DNA of 64,000 nt from Bolinopsis microptera (GCF_026151205.1 NC_087080.1:9905837-9969836); one strand, 5' to 3'. Positions 45,225-57,577 are shown, counted from the stretch's first letter. Program-made: numbers and translations. The notes: generated by a model from the sequence alone, not told the origin.

Positions 45225-46689
45225 GGCTGCGTCACAATTAATTACAAACAGAGCTGCAATGTTGATACGTCAGCCCTAATGATTTGCGGCGGCTACTATT
45301 TTAAAACACGAAACCTTCCAGTTTTGGAATTATTATTTACTGATCTAAATCTAATTGTCCTGCTGTCCCGGAAAATTCCATTTAAATCTGTAAATTTATT
45401 CGTGAAAATATCATACAATTGTTAATTTTAAAGACTATAAAATCCTTTTATAAATAAATACACTAATTATACTATTACTATAAATCTTATAGTCCTAATT
45501 GAAACGGTTCGATATAGGGAGACAATAATTTACTAAACGTTTTAGCAGGTAGTGGTTTTGAAAACATGTACTGACTTGAACGGTAAGCGTTATTGAACAT
45601 TCCCTAACATTTATCTAATAGCCCGACATGAAAAAAGAAAAATCAAGTTAGCTGTAGCAACCCGTGATTTTAGTTTTTATTGTAATCGAAGTAAACATTC
45701 CAAATGTTGGTTCTTTTGCGATAGTCAAAACGCGACAACTAGCGCTGGATGGCGACAACTAGCGCTATCCAGCGCTAGTTGTCGCCATCCAGCGCTAGTT
45801 GTCGCTATCCAGCGCTGGATAACGCTGGCCAGCGCTAAATATATTTGTTCGATAATTGTCGCTATCCAGCGCTAGTTGTCGCCATCCAGCGCTAGTTGTC
45901 GCCATCCAGCGCTGGTTGTCGCTATCCAGCGCTAGTTGTCGCTGGCTATGCGACACTGTCGCACGCAATAGTTTGCGATGGCCAGCGCAACTGGCCATCG
46001 CAGAAAACAGTTCGATAGCTAGCGCGCTGGCCAGCGCTGGCTAGCGCTGGATAGCGACAACTAGCGCTGGATGGCGACAACTAGCGCTGGCCAGCGCTTG
46101 TTGTCGCTATCCAGCGCTAGCCAGCGCTAGCCAGCGCTGGCCAGCGCTGGCCAGCGCTATCCAGCGCTAACCAGCGCAAAGTATCAATTTTTGATAAATT
46201 TTCGATAAATTTTCGATAATTTTCGCGACAAATAGCGCTGGATAGCGACAACTAGCGCTGGCCAGCGCTGGCCAGCGCTGGCCAGCGCTGGCAATCGATA
46301 GCCAGCGCAACATTTTTGCGATATTATTCGTCAGCTAGCGCTAACCAGCGCTGGCCAGCGCTAACCAGCGCTGGCCAGCGCTATTCAGCGCTAACCAGCG
46401 CAAAGTATCAATTTTTGATAAATTTTCGATAAATTTTCGATAATTTTCGCGACAAATAGCGCTGGATAGCGACAACTAGCGCTGGCCAGCGCTGGCCAGC
46501 GCTGGCCAGCGCTGGCAATCGATAGCCAGCGCAACATTTTTGCGATATTATTCGTCAGCTAGCGCTAACCAGCGCTGGCCAGCGCTAACCAGCGCTGGCC
46601 AGCGCTATTCAGCGCTAACCAGCGCTAGCCAGCGCTAGCCAGCGCTAGCCAGCGCTAGCCAGCGCTAGCCAGCGCTAGCCAGCGCTAGC

Positions 46690-48000
46690 CAGCGCAATGT
46701 ATCAAAATCATATAATTATAATTGCGATATTACTCGTCAGCCAGCGCTAGCCAGCGCTAGCCAGCGCTGGCCAGCGCTGGCCATCGATAGCGGACGATAG
46801 CCAGCGCAAAATGTTTGCGATATTACTCGTCAGCTAGCGCTGGCCAGTGCAATGTATCAAAATCATATAATTGCGATATTATTCGTCAGCTAGCGCTAAC
46901 CAGCGCTGGCCAGCGCTAACCAGCGCTGGCCAGCGCTATTCAGCGCTAACCAGCGCTAGCCAGCGCTAGCCAGCGCAATGTATCAAAATCATATAATTAT
47001 AATTGCGATATTACTCGTCAGCCAGCGCTAGCCAGCGCTAGCCAGCGCTGGCCAGCGCTGGCCATCGATAGCGGACGATAGCCAGCGCAAAATGTTTGCA
47101 ATATTACTCGTCAGCTAGCGCTGGCCAGTGCAATGTATCAAAATCATATAATTGCGATATTACTCGTCAGCCAGCGCTAGTCAGCGCTGGCCATCGATAG
47201 CCAGCGCAAAATGTTTGCGATATTACTCGTCAGCTAGCGCTGGCCAGTGCAATGTATCAAAATCATATAATTGCGATATTACTCGTCAGCTAGCGCTATT
47301 CAGCGCTAACCAGCGCTAGCCAGCGCTAGCCAGCGCTAGCCAGCGCTAGCCAGCGCAATGTATCAAAATCATATAATTATAATTGCGATATTACTCGTCA
47401 GCCAGCGCTAGCCAGCGCTAGCCAGCGCAAAATGTTTGCGATATTACTCGTCAGCTAGCGCTGGCCAGTGCAATGTATCAAAATCATATAATTGCGATAT
47501 TATTCGTCAGCTAGCGCTAACCAGCGCTGGCCAGCGCTAACCAGCGCTGGCCAGCGCTATTCAGCGCTAACCAGCGCTAGCCAGCGCTAGCCAGCGCTAG
47601 CCAGCGCAATGTATCAAAATCATATAATTATAATTGCGATATTACTCGTCAGCCAGCGCTAGCCAGCGCTAGCCAGCGCTGGCCAGCGCTGGCCATCGAT
47701 AGCGGACGATAGCCAGCGCAAAATGTTTGCGATATTACTCGTCAGCTAGCGCTGGCCAGTGCAATGTATCAAAATCATATAATTGCGATATTACTCGTCA
47801 GCCAGCGCTAGTCAGCGCTGGCCATCGATCATAGCCAGCGCAAAATGTTTGCGATATTACTCGTCAGCTAGCGCTGGCCAGCGCTAGATAGCGCTAGCCA
47901 GCGCTGGCCATCACTGGCCAGCGCAATGCATCAAAATCATATATTTGCAATATTACTCGTCAACCAGCGCTAGGTAGTGTAAGTTATAAAAATCAAATAT
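46690..48000 (+). repeat. Higher-order decamer/spacer satellite inside the foldback
   Basis: Blocks of 2-7 AGCGCT decamers alternate with a ~40-bp spacer (GTATCAAAATCATATAATTG, then GCGATATTACTCGTCAG) at 46696, 46854, 46979, 47132, 47253, 47357, 47471, 47609, 47765 and 47929. One inverted spacer is at 48070-48112. Spacing varies between about 105 and 165 bp. Confidence 0.9.
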
Positions 48001-48677
48001 TTGCGATATTAATCGATGGCTAGCGCTGGCTAGCGCTGGCTAGCGCTGGCTAGCGCTGGCTAGCGCTGGCTGACGAGTAATATCGCAATTATAATTATAT
48101 GATTTTGATACATTGCGCTGGCCAGCGCTGGCTAGCGCTGGCTAGCGCTGGTTAGCGCTGGATAGCGCTGGCTAGCGCTGGATAGCGCTGGCCAGCGCTG
48201 GTTAGCGCTGGATAGCGCTGGCCAGCGCTGGTTAGCGCTGGATAGCGCTGGCCAGCGCTGGCCAGCGCTAGCTGACGAATAATATCGCAAAAATGTTGCG
48301 CTGGCTATCGATGGCCAGCGCTGGCTAGCGCTGGCTATCGCTTAGTAGGTAGTGCGCCATCGACAGTGAGCCGCGCGTGCCGACTGTAGGATGGTTTTTT
48401 AGCGCTAATTTCGGCCAGCACAATTTTCTTCAAACAAATAGATATTGAGTATCCTTCCCGACCTCCAATTGCAACAAAAATTGGTAGGCTTACTTAAAGA
48501 CTTACAAGGAAAGTGTCCGAAAAATTTAAAGCATTTCCAACCATCAGACATTATGTTACAGCTAAAAGTAGCGTATTTTGCCCCATTTTGATCACTATAT
48601 CAACTCCGATATCCACCAAATTTTTCGGACAGTTGTGAAAGCCCTATTGGAAGGTCGTCGCCAATTTCCAGAATGAT

Positions 48678-48947
48678 CTCATTTAAGGAACTGAAGATAA
48701 ATCCGAATAATACGACAAAAATGGTCAAATTTGGACGAATTTGGTCAAATTACGCGACTTTTACAGCTACTTTTGCTCCAAAAGCCGCGCACCATCAAAT
48801 ATGGCACCTAGGCGAAACTCACTGATCTTTCCAAAAAGGTATGACAAATTTGGTATTGGGGAAATTCTCACAATCTCTAGAAAACAGTGGTACAAAAATT
48901 TTTAAAATCCGAGCAAGTTTATTTTTATCGTGCACCTCCTACGCTTA
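48678..48947 (+). other. Conserved non-coding core, copy 1
   Basis: Shares nearly its whole length with 60224-60496 (for example ATTACGCGACTTTTACAGCT, AAATATGGCACCTAGGCGAA, AACTCACTGAT). It is the only sequence the two palindrome-filled elements have in common. All frames contain stops, so any function would be in cis. Confidence 0.9.
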
Positions 48948-51828
48948 GCGCTGGCCAGCGCTGGCCAGCGCTAGTTGTCGCTATCCAGCGCTATTTGTCG
49001 CGAAAATTATCGAAAATTTATCGAAAATTTATCAAAAATTGATACTTTGCGCTGGTTAGCGCTGGATAGCGCTGGCCAGCGCTGGCTAGCGCTGGATAGC
49101 GACAACAAGCGCTGGCCAGCGCTAGTTGTCGCCATCCAGCGCTAGCCAGCGCTGGCCAGCGCGCTAGTTATCGAACTGTTTTCTGCGATGGCCAGTTGCG
49201 CTGGCCATCGCAAACTATCGCGTGCGACAGTGTCGCATAGCCAGCGACAACTAGCGCTGGATAGCGACAACCAGCGCTGGATGGCGACAACTAGCGCTGG
49301 ATGGCGACAACTAGCGCTGGATAGCGACAATTATCGAACAAATATATTTAGCGCTGGCCAGCGTTATCCAGCGCTGGATAGCGACAACTAGCGCTGGATG
49401 GCGACAACAAACGCTGGATAGCGCTAGTTGTCGCCATCCAGCGCTAGTTGTCGCGTTTTGACTATCGCAAAAGAACCCAAATGTTTTGAATATATTTGAT
49501 CAGGTAATTTCTAACCGCTAAGTAACTACGGTATTCAAATATTTCATTACTGTTACTCAGTAAGAAACGGAAGTTTAATGTTAATGATCAAATGTTAGCC
49601 CAGTAAGATGTGTGATAATCATGAAGTCCGACCTGCATTTTCTTGAGAGGGACAGTATCTTGCAGACAATTACTTTTATTTCAGTCGAGCCTTGCGAGAA
49701 CACCACATCCTTCGCTACGCCACTGTCACTGAACTATGGCCGCGTCACAATTAATTACAAACAGAGCTGTAATGTTGATACGTCAGCCCTAATGATTTGC
49801 GGCGGCTACTATTTTAAAACACGAAACCTGCCAGTTTTGGAATTATTATTTACTGATCTAATTGTCCTGCTGTCCCGGATAATTCCATCTAAATCTGTAA
49901 ATTTATTCGTGAAAAAATTAAAATCCTTTCATAAATAAATACATTAATTATACTATAAATCTTATAGTCCAAATTAGAACGGTTCGATATAGGAAGACAG
50001 TATTTTGCTAACAGTTTTAGCAGGTAGTGGTCTTGAAAACATGTACTGACTTGAACGGTCAGCGTTACCGAACATTCACTAACATTTATCTAATAGACCA
50101 ATATGAAAAAACCAAGTTAGCTGTAGCAACCCGTGATTTTAGTTTTTATTGTAATCGAAGTAAACATACCAAATATTTTGAATAGTTTTGTTCAGTTCAT
50201 TTCTAACCGCTCAGTAAAGCTACGGTATTCAGATATTTCATTACTGTTACTCAGTAAGAGACGGCTGCGGAAGTTTAATGTTAAAGATCAAATGTTAGCC
50301 CAGTCAAATGTGTGATAATCATGAAGTTCGACCTGAATTATTTTGAGAGGGACAGTATCTTGTAGACAATTACTTTTCTTTCAGTCGAGCCCTGCGAGGA
50401 CACCATATCCTTCGTTACGCCACTGTCACTGAACTATGGCCGCGTCACAATTAATTACAAACAGAGCAGCAATGTTGATACGTCAGCCCTAATGATTTGC
50501 GGCGGCTACTATTTTAAAACACGAAACCTTCCAGTTTTGGAATTATTATTTACTGATCTAATTGTCCTGCTGTCCCTGAAAATTCCATTTAAATCTGTAA
50601 ATTTATTCGTGAAAATACTAAAATCCTTTCATAAATAAATACTCTAATTATACTATAAATCTTATAGTCCTAATTGGAACGGTTCGATATAGGAAGACAG
50701 TATTTTATTAAACGTTTTAGCAGGTAGTGGTCTTGAAAACATGTAGGTACTGACTTGAACGGTCAACGTTATCGAACATTCCCTAACATTTATCTAAAAG
50801 CCCAACATGAAAAAACCAAGTTAACTGTAGCAACCCGTGATTTTAGTTTTTATTGTAATCGAAGTGAACATTCCAAATATTTTGAATAGTTTTAATCAGG
50901 TCATTTCTAACCGCTCAGTAACTGCGGTATTCAGATATTTCATTACTGTTACTAAGTAGGAAACGGCTGCGGAAATTTATCGTTAAAGATCAAATGTTAG
51001 GCCAGTCAAATGTGTGATACTGATAATCATAAAGTTCGACCTGCATTTTCTTGAGAGGGACAGTATCTTGCAGACAATTACTTTTCTTTCAGTCGAGCCG
51101 TGCGAGGACACCACATCCTTCGCTACGTGCCACTGTCACTGAACTATGGCATCCTTTCATAAATAAATACATTAATTATTCTATAAATCTTATAGTCCTA
51201 AATTGGAACGGTTCGATATAGGAAGACAGTATTTTACTAAAAGTTTTAGCAGGTAGTGGTCTTGAAAACTGTACTGACTTGAACGGTAAGCGTTATTGAA
51301 CATCCCCTAACATTTATCTATAAAAAATAGCCCAATATGAAAAAACCAAGTTAGCTGTAGCAACCCGTGTAGCTGTGATTTTAGTCTTTATTGTAATCGA
51401 AGTAAACATTCCAAATATTTTGAATAGTTTTGATCAGGTAATTTCTAACCGCTCAGTAACTACGGTATTCAGATATTTCATTACTGTTACTCAGTAAGAA
51501 ACGGCTGCGGAAGTATAATGTTAAAGATCAAATGTTAGGCCAGTCAAATGTGTGATAATCATGAAGTTCGACCTGCATTATCTTGACAGGGACAGTATCT
51601 TGCAGACAATTACTTTTCTTTCAGTCGAGCCCTACGAGGACACCACATCCTTCGCTACGTGCCACTGTCACTGAACTATGGCCGCGTCACAATTAATTAC
51701 AAACAGAGCTGCAATGTGGATACCTCAGCCTTAATTATTTGCGGCGGCTACTATTTTAAAATACGAAACCTTCCAGTTTTGGAATTATTATATTTTACTG
51801 ATCTGAGTCATGTTATTGGATGATTTTT

Positions 51829-51960
51829 TAACGGGTGATACTCGTAAAATATCTGTTCCATATATTATATATATATATATCGTCGACGGTCCTATATATT
51901 ATATAGGACCGTCGAAGAGTCCAACTCGGCGCGCGTCCTGGTAGGTTGTAAACCTACAAA
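51829..51960 (+). mobile_element. Small element with TAACGGGTGATACT end
   Basis: Begins AACGGGTGATACTCGTAAAA, contains a palindrome GTCGACGGTCCTATATA.../...GGACCGTCGA around a TATA tract, then CCAACTCGGCGCGCGTCC, and ends in GTAGGTTGTAAACCTAC. The same modules occur at 18283-18372. It abuts the truncated end of the last tandem unit. Confidence 0.65.
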
Positions 51961-52745
51961 TGATTTTGCCTCCTTCAAACAATACATGCCAACAACAACA
52001 AAGCCAACCAGTGTCAATAATTGAAAATAACAAATCCCGACAATGAACAAGATCTCCTTAGCTTGAACAAAATAATTTTGTTAAACTCTATTTATGTTTA
52101 ATTCGTATTTAATTCCTTATAAAATCAAAGAGGAATCAATCGTCGTAGGAATTTAAATTTTCATCCCCGACGGAATTTCTTTCAGTTTCCTTGAAACGTA
52201 GAAAATACAAAATCTTCAGGTTTTGGATAAGTAATCTTAAGGAATTTATAAAGTTATAATAAGAAATAGACATGTGTGATAAACTCAAAGATTCTTCGCT
52301 TCCATTAGAAATGTTACTTTCTACATTGGGTATCGTTATACCGGTACACTTTGGTGGGTAAGAAACAGTGTCGGAAGCAGATCTTCCTCATCAGGGTAAA
52401 AAATACGACGTATTGTATTACCTACTATAAAAAAAGAAAACGATGCTGAGAACTATTATATATTCACTACATGATAGGCCAGAACTGATCATTATGATTC
52501 CACCTCTGGATATCCTCAGAAATGGCAAGAGCTGGAGATCAAGTTCAAAGATTCCACTCACGCCATATCAGCGCTATTTCAGCTAGTTATATAGTTATGT
52601 CCAATTTGATTACAGCTATAACTATAAGCTTGGTTCCTCAAGCTGGAGAGCCATTTTAGGGCCAATAAAATAATTTCCACGGGTATTTTGTGGAGCAATC
52701 ATTTTACTTTTAGGGCTTATGATTGTTCATGTGGAGATATAGTAC
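51961..52745. other. AT-rich DNA, nothing recognised
   Basis: No open frame or repeat stands out. A weaker first unit of the next repeat may begin near 52600. Confidence 0.4.
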
Positions 52746-53190
52746 GATTTAGTGAGTTATGTTTAATTTAAGGTTAGGACTGGATCTGGACGAGTCATTT
52801 TAGGACCTACAAACTTACAAAATAAATGTAACCGGCATTTTGTCGGGCTGAACATCCTGCACCCTTTGAACGTCCTTGATTTGATTGAACCTCAAAACCG
52901 GTGAGCTGGAGGCCAGTCTTTCAGGTTCTAATCCGACGTATCAGATCTACTTTAGCTAGTGAGTTATGTCCAATTTAAGGTTAAGACTGGATCTGGACGA
53001 GTCATTTTAGGGCCTACGAAATAAATTTTACCGGTATTTTGTCAAGCTGAACATCCCATCCGTCATCTGTACCCTTTGGCCGACATCCTGGTCGATATGC
53101 TTGAATCTTTAAAAATGACGAGCTGGAGGCCAGTCTTACAGGTTCTAATCCGACGTATTACTATCAGAGCTATATACTTTAGCTAGTGAG
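52746..53190 (+). repeat. Tandem duplication of ~220-bp units
   Basis: Two clear units (from about 52750 and 52963) share AGTGAGTTATGT, GACTGGATCTGGACGAGTCA, GCTGAACATCC, GAGCTGGAGGCCAGTCTT and TTCTAATCCGACGTAT. A further fragment is at 54275-54370, and a weaker one precedes 52746. Confidence 0.85.
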
Positions 53191-53202
53191 TTACCTTATC
53201 GG

Positions 53203-53285
53203 ATCTTATGCGAACGGACATTAATTGAACGCTGGAGTTCCTAGGCCCTAGCGTTCATTTTAATGTCCGTTCAAATAAGGTCCGT
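53203..53285. repeat. Hairpin element with GAACGGACATTAA arms
   Basis: GAACGGACATTAATTGAACGC faces GCGTTCATTTTAATGTCCGTTC (53212-53268 region), with outer TCTTATGCG/AAATAAGG and a CCTAGG centre, forming a long imperfect hairpin of MITE size. Confidence 0.7.
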
Positions 53286-53445
53286 CCAAGTTAAAGTCCG
53301 TTCAAATTTTTTCCAAGATTATTCTACTGCGAACTCATGTTTTACCTAAAATATGGGCTGCACGACTTCCAGGCCCCCCTATTATTAGGGGTCAGATCAT
53401 ATGACGTATAATTAGTGATGTGACGTATGATTAGTGATACCTTTA

Positions 53446-53482
53446 ATTCATGGGCGACATCTGTCCGACAGCGACATCTGTC
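53446..53482 (+). repeat. Isolated Mutator-like terminal motif
   Basis: GGGCGACATCTGTCCGACAG and a second CGACATCTGTCC unit match the end repeats of the elements at 7374, 9137 and 12550. The rest of the element is not visible here. Confidence 0.6.
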
Positions 53483-53577
53483 CAACTCAGAAAATAGGTT
53501 ATTCGGACAATATCGGATCCTACCCTACGATTTTCTTGAAACTTTCCATTGGCATTAAGTATGGTGGTTATAGGACG

Positions 53578-53730
53578 AATAATTTGTGTAAGTTTGAGCG
53601 TGTTTCTATGTGCCAAATTTAAGAAATCACCTTTTTTTAATATGTCCAATTCGATAACTTTGAGACAAATAATTTGTGCAAGTTTGGATAAATTCAAAAT
53701 TTCTATGTGCCAAATTTGAGATATCACTTC
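53578..53730 (+). repeat. Direct duplication of ~90 bp
   Basis: AATAATTTGTGTAAGTTTG...TTTCTATGTGCCAAATTT at 53578 is repeated at 53669 with a short insertion. Confidence 0.7.
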
Positions 53731-54425
53731 AAACACAAGAAAATAGTGCTTTCAGACATATGTAGTGTTACCGATACCTTTTTAATCTGTCATCAGAATA
53801 AATCATATCATTGGATCAATGAAAAATAAGGTATTATCAAATTTAGATATTCTTAGTATCGCATTATGGCATGATCACTGCTTCCTCGTTCACTTCTTCG
53901 GAGTTAGTAAGTTTACACTGAATGAGTGAAATGCAGGACCGAGGTGGTCTCAGGTCTAATAAAGAAAAGGTTTTTAAAAAGCGGGTATTATTAATGATGC
54001 TTTCAGTTTCAGCATGGAATATTTAAAATTAATGCACGATAACCCATTTGACGAAGATGACCTTTGATCATTGATATGCTCATCAAATCTGGTCATATTT
54101 CGTATCTGTTGTTTTTACACAACTTTTATAATCATAGATACTGATATATGACATGAGATATTTTGACATTTTTACTGCTTAACGACTGCTTTTCTTGCTT
54201 ATTGTATGAAAAATTGATTTGCAAATTATCTGCTAAAATTTTAAAAACGCTAAATAAACATGAACAAATTTGGACTTTTGAACATCTTGCACCCTTTGGA
54301 CATCCTCGATTTGCTTGAATCTCAAAAATGGCGAGCTCGAGTATTTCAGGCTCTAATATGACGTATCATGTCTTATACAGATAGTGGTTATAGACCCCAC
54401 CCTCCTGCACTCAGTCCCCAATCTC

Positions 54426-55845
54426 CACTCTCCAGAACTCAGCAGTCATGTCTTATAGTCCGCACTCTTCAGCACAGAGCAGTCATGTCTTATAGTCCCC
54501 ACTTTTCAGTACTAAGCAGTCATATCTTATAGTCCCCACTCTCCAGTACTCAGCAGTCATGTCTTATAGTCCCCACTCTTCAGTACTAAGCAGTCATATC
54601 TTATAGTCCCCACCCTCCAGCACTCAGCAGTCATGTCTTATAGTCCCCACTCTTCAGCACAGAGCAGTCATGTCTTATAGTCCCCACTCTTCAGTACTAA
54701 GCGGTCATATCTTATAGTCCCCACCCTCCAGCACTCAGCAGTCATGTCTTATTATAGTCCCCACTCTTCAGCACAGAGCAGTCATGTCTTATAGTCCCCA
54801 CTCTTCAGTACTAAGCAGTCATATCTTATAGTCCCCACCCTCCAGCACTCAGCAGTCATGTCTTATAGTCCCCACTCTTCAGCACAGAGCAGTCATGTCT
54901 TATAGTCCCCACTCTTCAGTACTAAGCAGTCATATCTTATAGTCCCCACCCTCCAGCACTCAGCAGTCATGTCTTATAGTCCCAACTCTCCAGTACTAAG
55001 CAGTCATATCTTATAGTCCCCACTCTCCAGTACTAAGCAGTCATATCTTATAGTCCCCACTCTCCAGTACTAAGCAGTCATATCTTATAGTCCCCACCCT
55101 CCAGCACAGAGCAGTCATGTCTTATAGTCCCCACTCTTCAGTACTAAGCAGTCATATCTTATAGTCCCCACCCTCCAGCACAGAGCAGTCATATCTTATA
55201 GTCCCCACCCTCCAGCACAGAGCAGTCATGTCTTATAGTCCCCACTCTCCAGTACTAAGCAGTCATATCTTATAGTCCCCACTCTTCAGCACAGAGCAGT
55301 CATGTCTTATAGTCCCCACTCTTCAGTACTAAGCAGTCATATCTTATAGTCCCCACTCTCCAGTACTAAGCAGTCATATCTTATAGTCCCCACCCTCCAG
55401 CACAGAGCAGTCATGTCTTATAGTCCCTACTCTCCAGTACTAAGCAGTCATATCTTATAGTCCCCACTCTCCAGTACTAAGCAGTCATATCTTATAGTCC
55501 CCACCCTCCAGCACTCAGCAGTCATGTCTTATAGTCCCCACTCTCAAGCACTCAGCATTCATGTCTTATAGTCCCTACTCTCCAGTACTCAGCAGTCATG
55601 TCTTATAGTCCCCACTCTCCAGCACTCAGCAGTCATGTCTTATAGTCCCCACTCTCCAGTACTCAGCAGTCATGTCTTATAGTCCCCACTCTCCAGTACT
55701 AAGCAGTCATGTCTTATAGTCCCCACTCTCCAGTACTCAGCAGTCATGTCTTATAGTCCTCACCCTCAAGCACTCAGCAGTCATGTCTTATAGTCCCCAC
55801 TCTTCAGCACTCAGCAGTGCATGTCTTACATTTCCCACATCTTAT
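54426..55845 (+). repeat. 37-bp minisatellite, ~38 units, with trimer higher order
   Basis: Unit CAGTCATGTCTTATAGTCCC then CACTCTCCAGTACTCAG. In the left half three variants cycle regularly (ending CAGCACAGAG, CAGTACTAAG, CAGCACTCAG, with ATGTCT/ATGTCT/ATATCT), a 111-bp higher-order unit. The right half is more uniform. 37 is not a multiple of three. Confidence 0.95.
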
Positions 55846-56788
55846 AGTGGTCATATTGATGTCAGGACAATTGCACCAATGTGCCATGGTTGAGGACTCA
55901 TATTAAGTAGTTTAAACAGTCGAAACATATATTTTTAAGATACAGCTGTAAAAATTACTGCTTTGATTTCCCGACAAATTTAATAAAACGTAGTTAATTA
56001 TACGTTTTACGTGATTATGAACAATTTTGATAAAAAAATATTTTTGAAAATTTTCAAAATTTTCTTATTAATTGATTAATTAATTATATAATCTAAAAGT
56101 TGTCAAAAAGAAAGTTGCTCTCTTTTATTTTTAAACACACTGGTTCAATCTAGAATATTCTACGACATTCAGAAGTCGAACGCATTTGCTTATTTGTTAT
56201 TGGCCAAGTTGACTATTTATCATTTTATATTCTATCGCAGTATCGTAGCACTACAATCTTTGATAAATCCAAGACAACATTCAATAATACCTGATAGCGG
56301 CCGTTCTCAATATATTACACAAAACGGACCCCTCAGGGTGTCAACGTTGCCATATCAACCATGGAAATGTAGCGGTAGCCCTAATCTATAAGTCTATAGT
56401 TTACTAAACGCGAATCATACAGCCATCTGATTGGGTATTATAGGAGCATCACGTGTATTCTGGAAATTGTAGTGCCAAAAATAAACACCTGATATTAGCT
56501 TCTCCGTTTACCGTACGATAAGCTCGCTATCTTGCATTATCTTATATTTATCTGTTTCCGTAGTTGCGATAAGCCACTGCTTGAATACTTTTGGCGACCA
56601 ATAACATTTCCGGAAAGACCCCCACGTGACATCTCTGTTTTGTCATTGGAGTGTAGGTAGCACACTATCAGTATTGCAGTGGCTTTCAAATAAGTATTTT
56701 GTTCGTTGCCCTAATCTCTTGTGCTGCTAATTCTAAATAATTTGCTTTCGTTATCTCAACAATTGACAAACGTATTTATTCTTTAATA
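55846..56788. other. AT-rich DNA, nothing recognised
   Basis: A 65-codon frame at 56194-56391 has no motif. CACGTGT/CACGTGA-like motifs lie at 56449 and 56622. Confidence 0.45.
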
Positions 56789-56966
56789 TACACTCAGTTT
56801 GCTTTATAAAGACGGTTAATTTTGGCGAAGGCTTCACCGTCTTTAATTGATCGCAACCCGTCTTTAAATTTGCTGGTAGAAGTAAGGTCAGTGTATGAAA
56901 TGTGCTTACATCTGATCTATTAAAATGGTTGCTCAGTGAAACGTAGATAATGATAGAGGCAAACAG

Positions 56967-56975
56967 TATATAAAG
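56967..56975 (+). promoter_or_regulatory. TATA box of the FLYWCH gene
   Basis: TATATAAAG lies 93 bases before the ATG. A start site about 30 bases on (near 57000, TCATTAG) leaves a ~60-base leader rich in CA and without upstream ATG. Confidence 0.55.
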
Positions 56976-57059
56976 CGGATCAAAGTTGAGGAGAGTATCT
57001 CATTAGCACTACCATCTCCAGTACTGCAACACTACAACTTGAGTACAACAGCTACAACG

Positions 57060-57449
57060 ATGTTCGATGAAGATACGGTGAAGGTGGTCAGAGGGAGAAC
57101 TGCTAACAGTCAGAACCTTCTACACCGTGGTTTCCGCTACTCCAAAGATGGAAAGCCGACTCTGGATGGACGACAGGCTTGGAGGTGCGTGAAGAAGAAA
57201 GACAGATGCAAGGGACGACTCTACACCCTCAACGGATCCCTGGTGTCAGTCACCCAGCCTCACAACCACAGTGCCGATTACTCAGAACCACAGAATCTAC
57301 TGCTCCGTTACTGGCTCATCTACAAGGAAGCCTTCGAAGCCCTCGACAGTCTTGGCAACTTCTCTCCAGACAACATCATGCTGGACTACGAGCTAGCTCT
57401 CCGGAATGCCTCATCTGCCACCTTCCCTTCCGCAAAAATGAACAACTAA
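57060..57449 (+). CDS. FLYWCH zinc-finger protein from an internally deleted MULE transposase
   Basis: 129 codons from ATG 57060. Residues 14-70 form a FLYWCH finger: F25, Y27, W41-C43, C50 and H68-x-H70 (VTQPHNH). Residues 80-126 (LLRYWLIYKEAFEALD, then NIMLDYELALRNA) match a piece of the MULE catalytic core also seen near 10201. The catalytic acids between are deleted, but the frame is kept. Such a protein could still bind element ends and act as a repressor or titrator. AATAAA at 57490-57495 follows the stop by 40 bases. Its higher GC and clean frame contrast with the decayed homologue at 9440. Host co-option is possible but unproven. Confidence 0.8.
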   Translation: MFDEDTVKVVRGRTANSQNLLHRGFRYSKDGKPTLDGRQAWRCVKKKDRCKGRLYTLNGSLVSVTQPHNHSADYSEPQNLLLRYWLIYKEAFEALDSLGNFSPDNIMLDYELALRNASSATFPSAKMNN

Positions 57450-57577
57450 ACTAACAAGAATTATACAAAATGATAAAGAGAAAAGAAAAAATAAAACTTA
57501 TAATGCGAATCTAGAACAAAACTTAGAAACAAGTTGAATTTGTAAGTTCTGTCTTAGGTACAGTTTCTAGTAGTAGT

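Larger units (their letters stand above)
45709..49477. mobile_element. Foldback transposon built of AGCGCT palindromes
   Basis: 3,769 bp bounded by GGTTCTTTTGCG and its complement, with an exact 8-bp duplication CAAATGTT (45701-45708 and 49478-49485). Sister tandem units show the empty site. Inverted arms of about 525-560 bp (45709-46270, 48953-49477) surround decamers such as CCAGCGCTGG and CCAGCGCTAG, which flip orientation near 48010, and one stretch of non-repetitive DNA (48395-48950). No coding sequence. The 8-bp duplication and long arms fit Mutator/Phantom-like or hAT mobilisation in trans. Confidence 0.93.
41724..51804 (+). repeat. Array of seven ~715-bp tandem units (with insertions)
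   Basis: Units begin TGTACTGACTTGAACGGT at 41724, 42442, 44714, 45568, 50043, about 50750 and 51268. The sixth lacks about 200 bp (junction near 51150) and the last is cut at 51804. Units are roughly 95% alike by eye. Three mobile elements lie inside units: Penelope-like 42486-44025, MITE 45119-45224, AGCGCT foldback 45709-49477. A 105-codon frame (49621-49938) is open in only one unit; others carry stops or 2-bp shifts there. So this is non-coding satellite-like DNA or an old gene fragment amplified in tandem. Confidence 0.93.

Noticed and set aside
46000-48300. CRISPR-like array, because repeats alternate with spacers
   Set aside because: The spacers are identical to each other and the repeats are palindromic decamers in a eukaryotic transposon; no cas genes.
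45795-49391. Paired ~65-codon frames of identical sequence near both ends of the AGCGCT element
   Set aside because: They are the two inverted arms of the foldback read on opposite strands; composition follows the decamers.
49621-49938. 105-codon frame in a tandem unit as a real gene
   Set aside because: Only one of seven units keeps it open; the others have stops or 2-bp shifts at several points.
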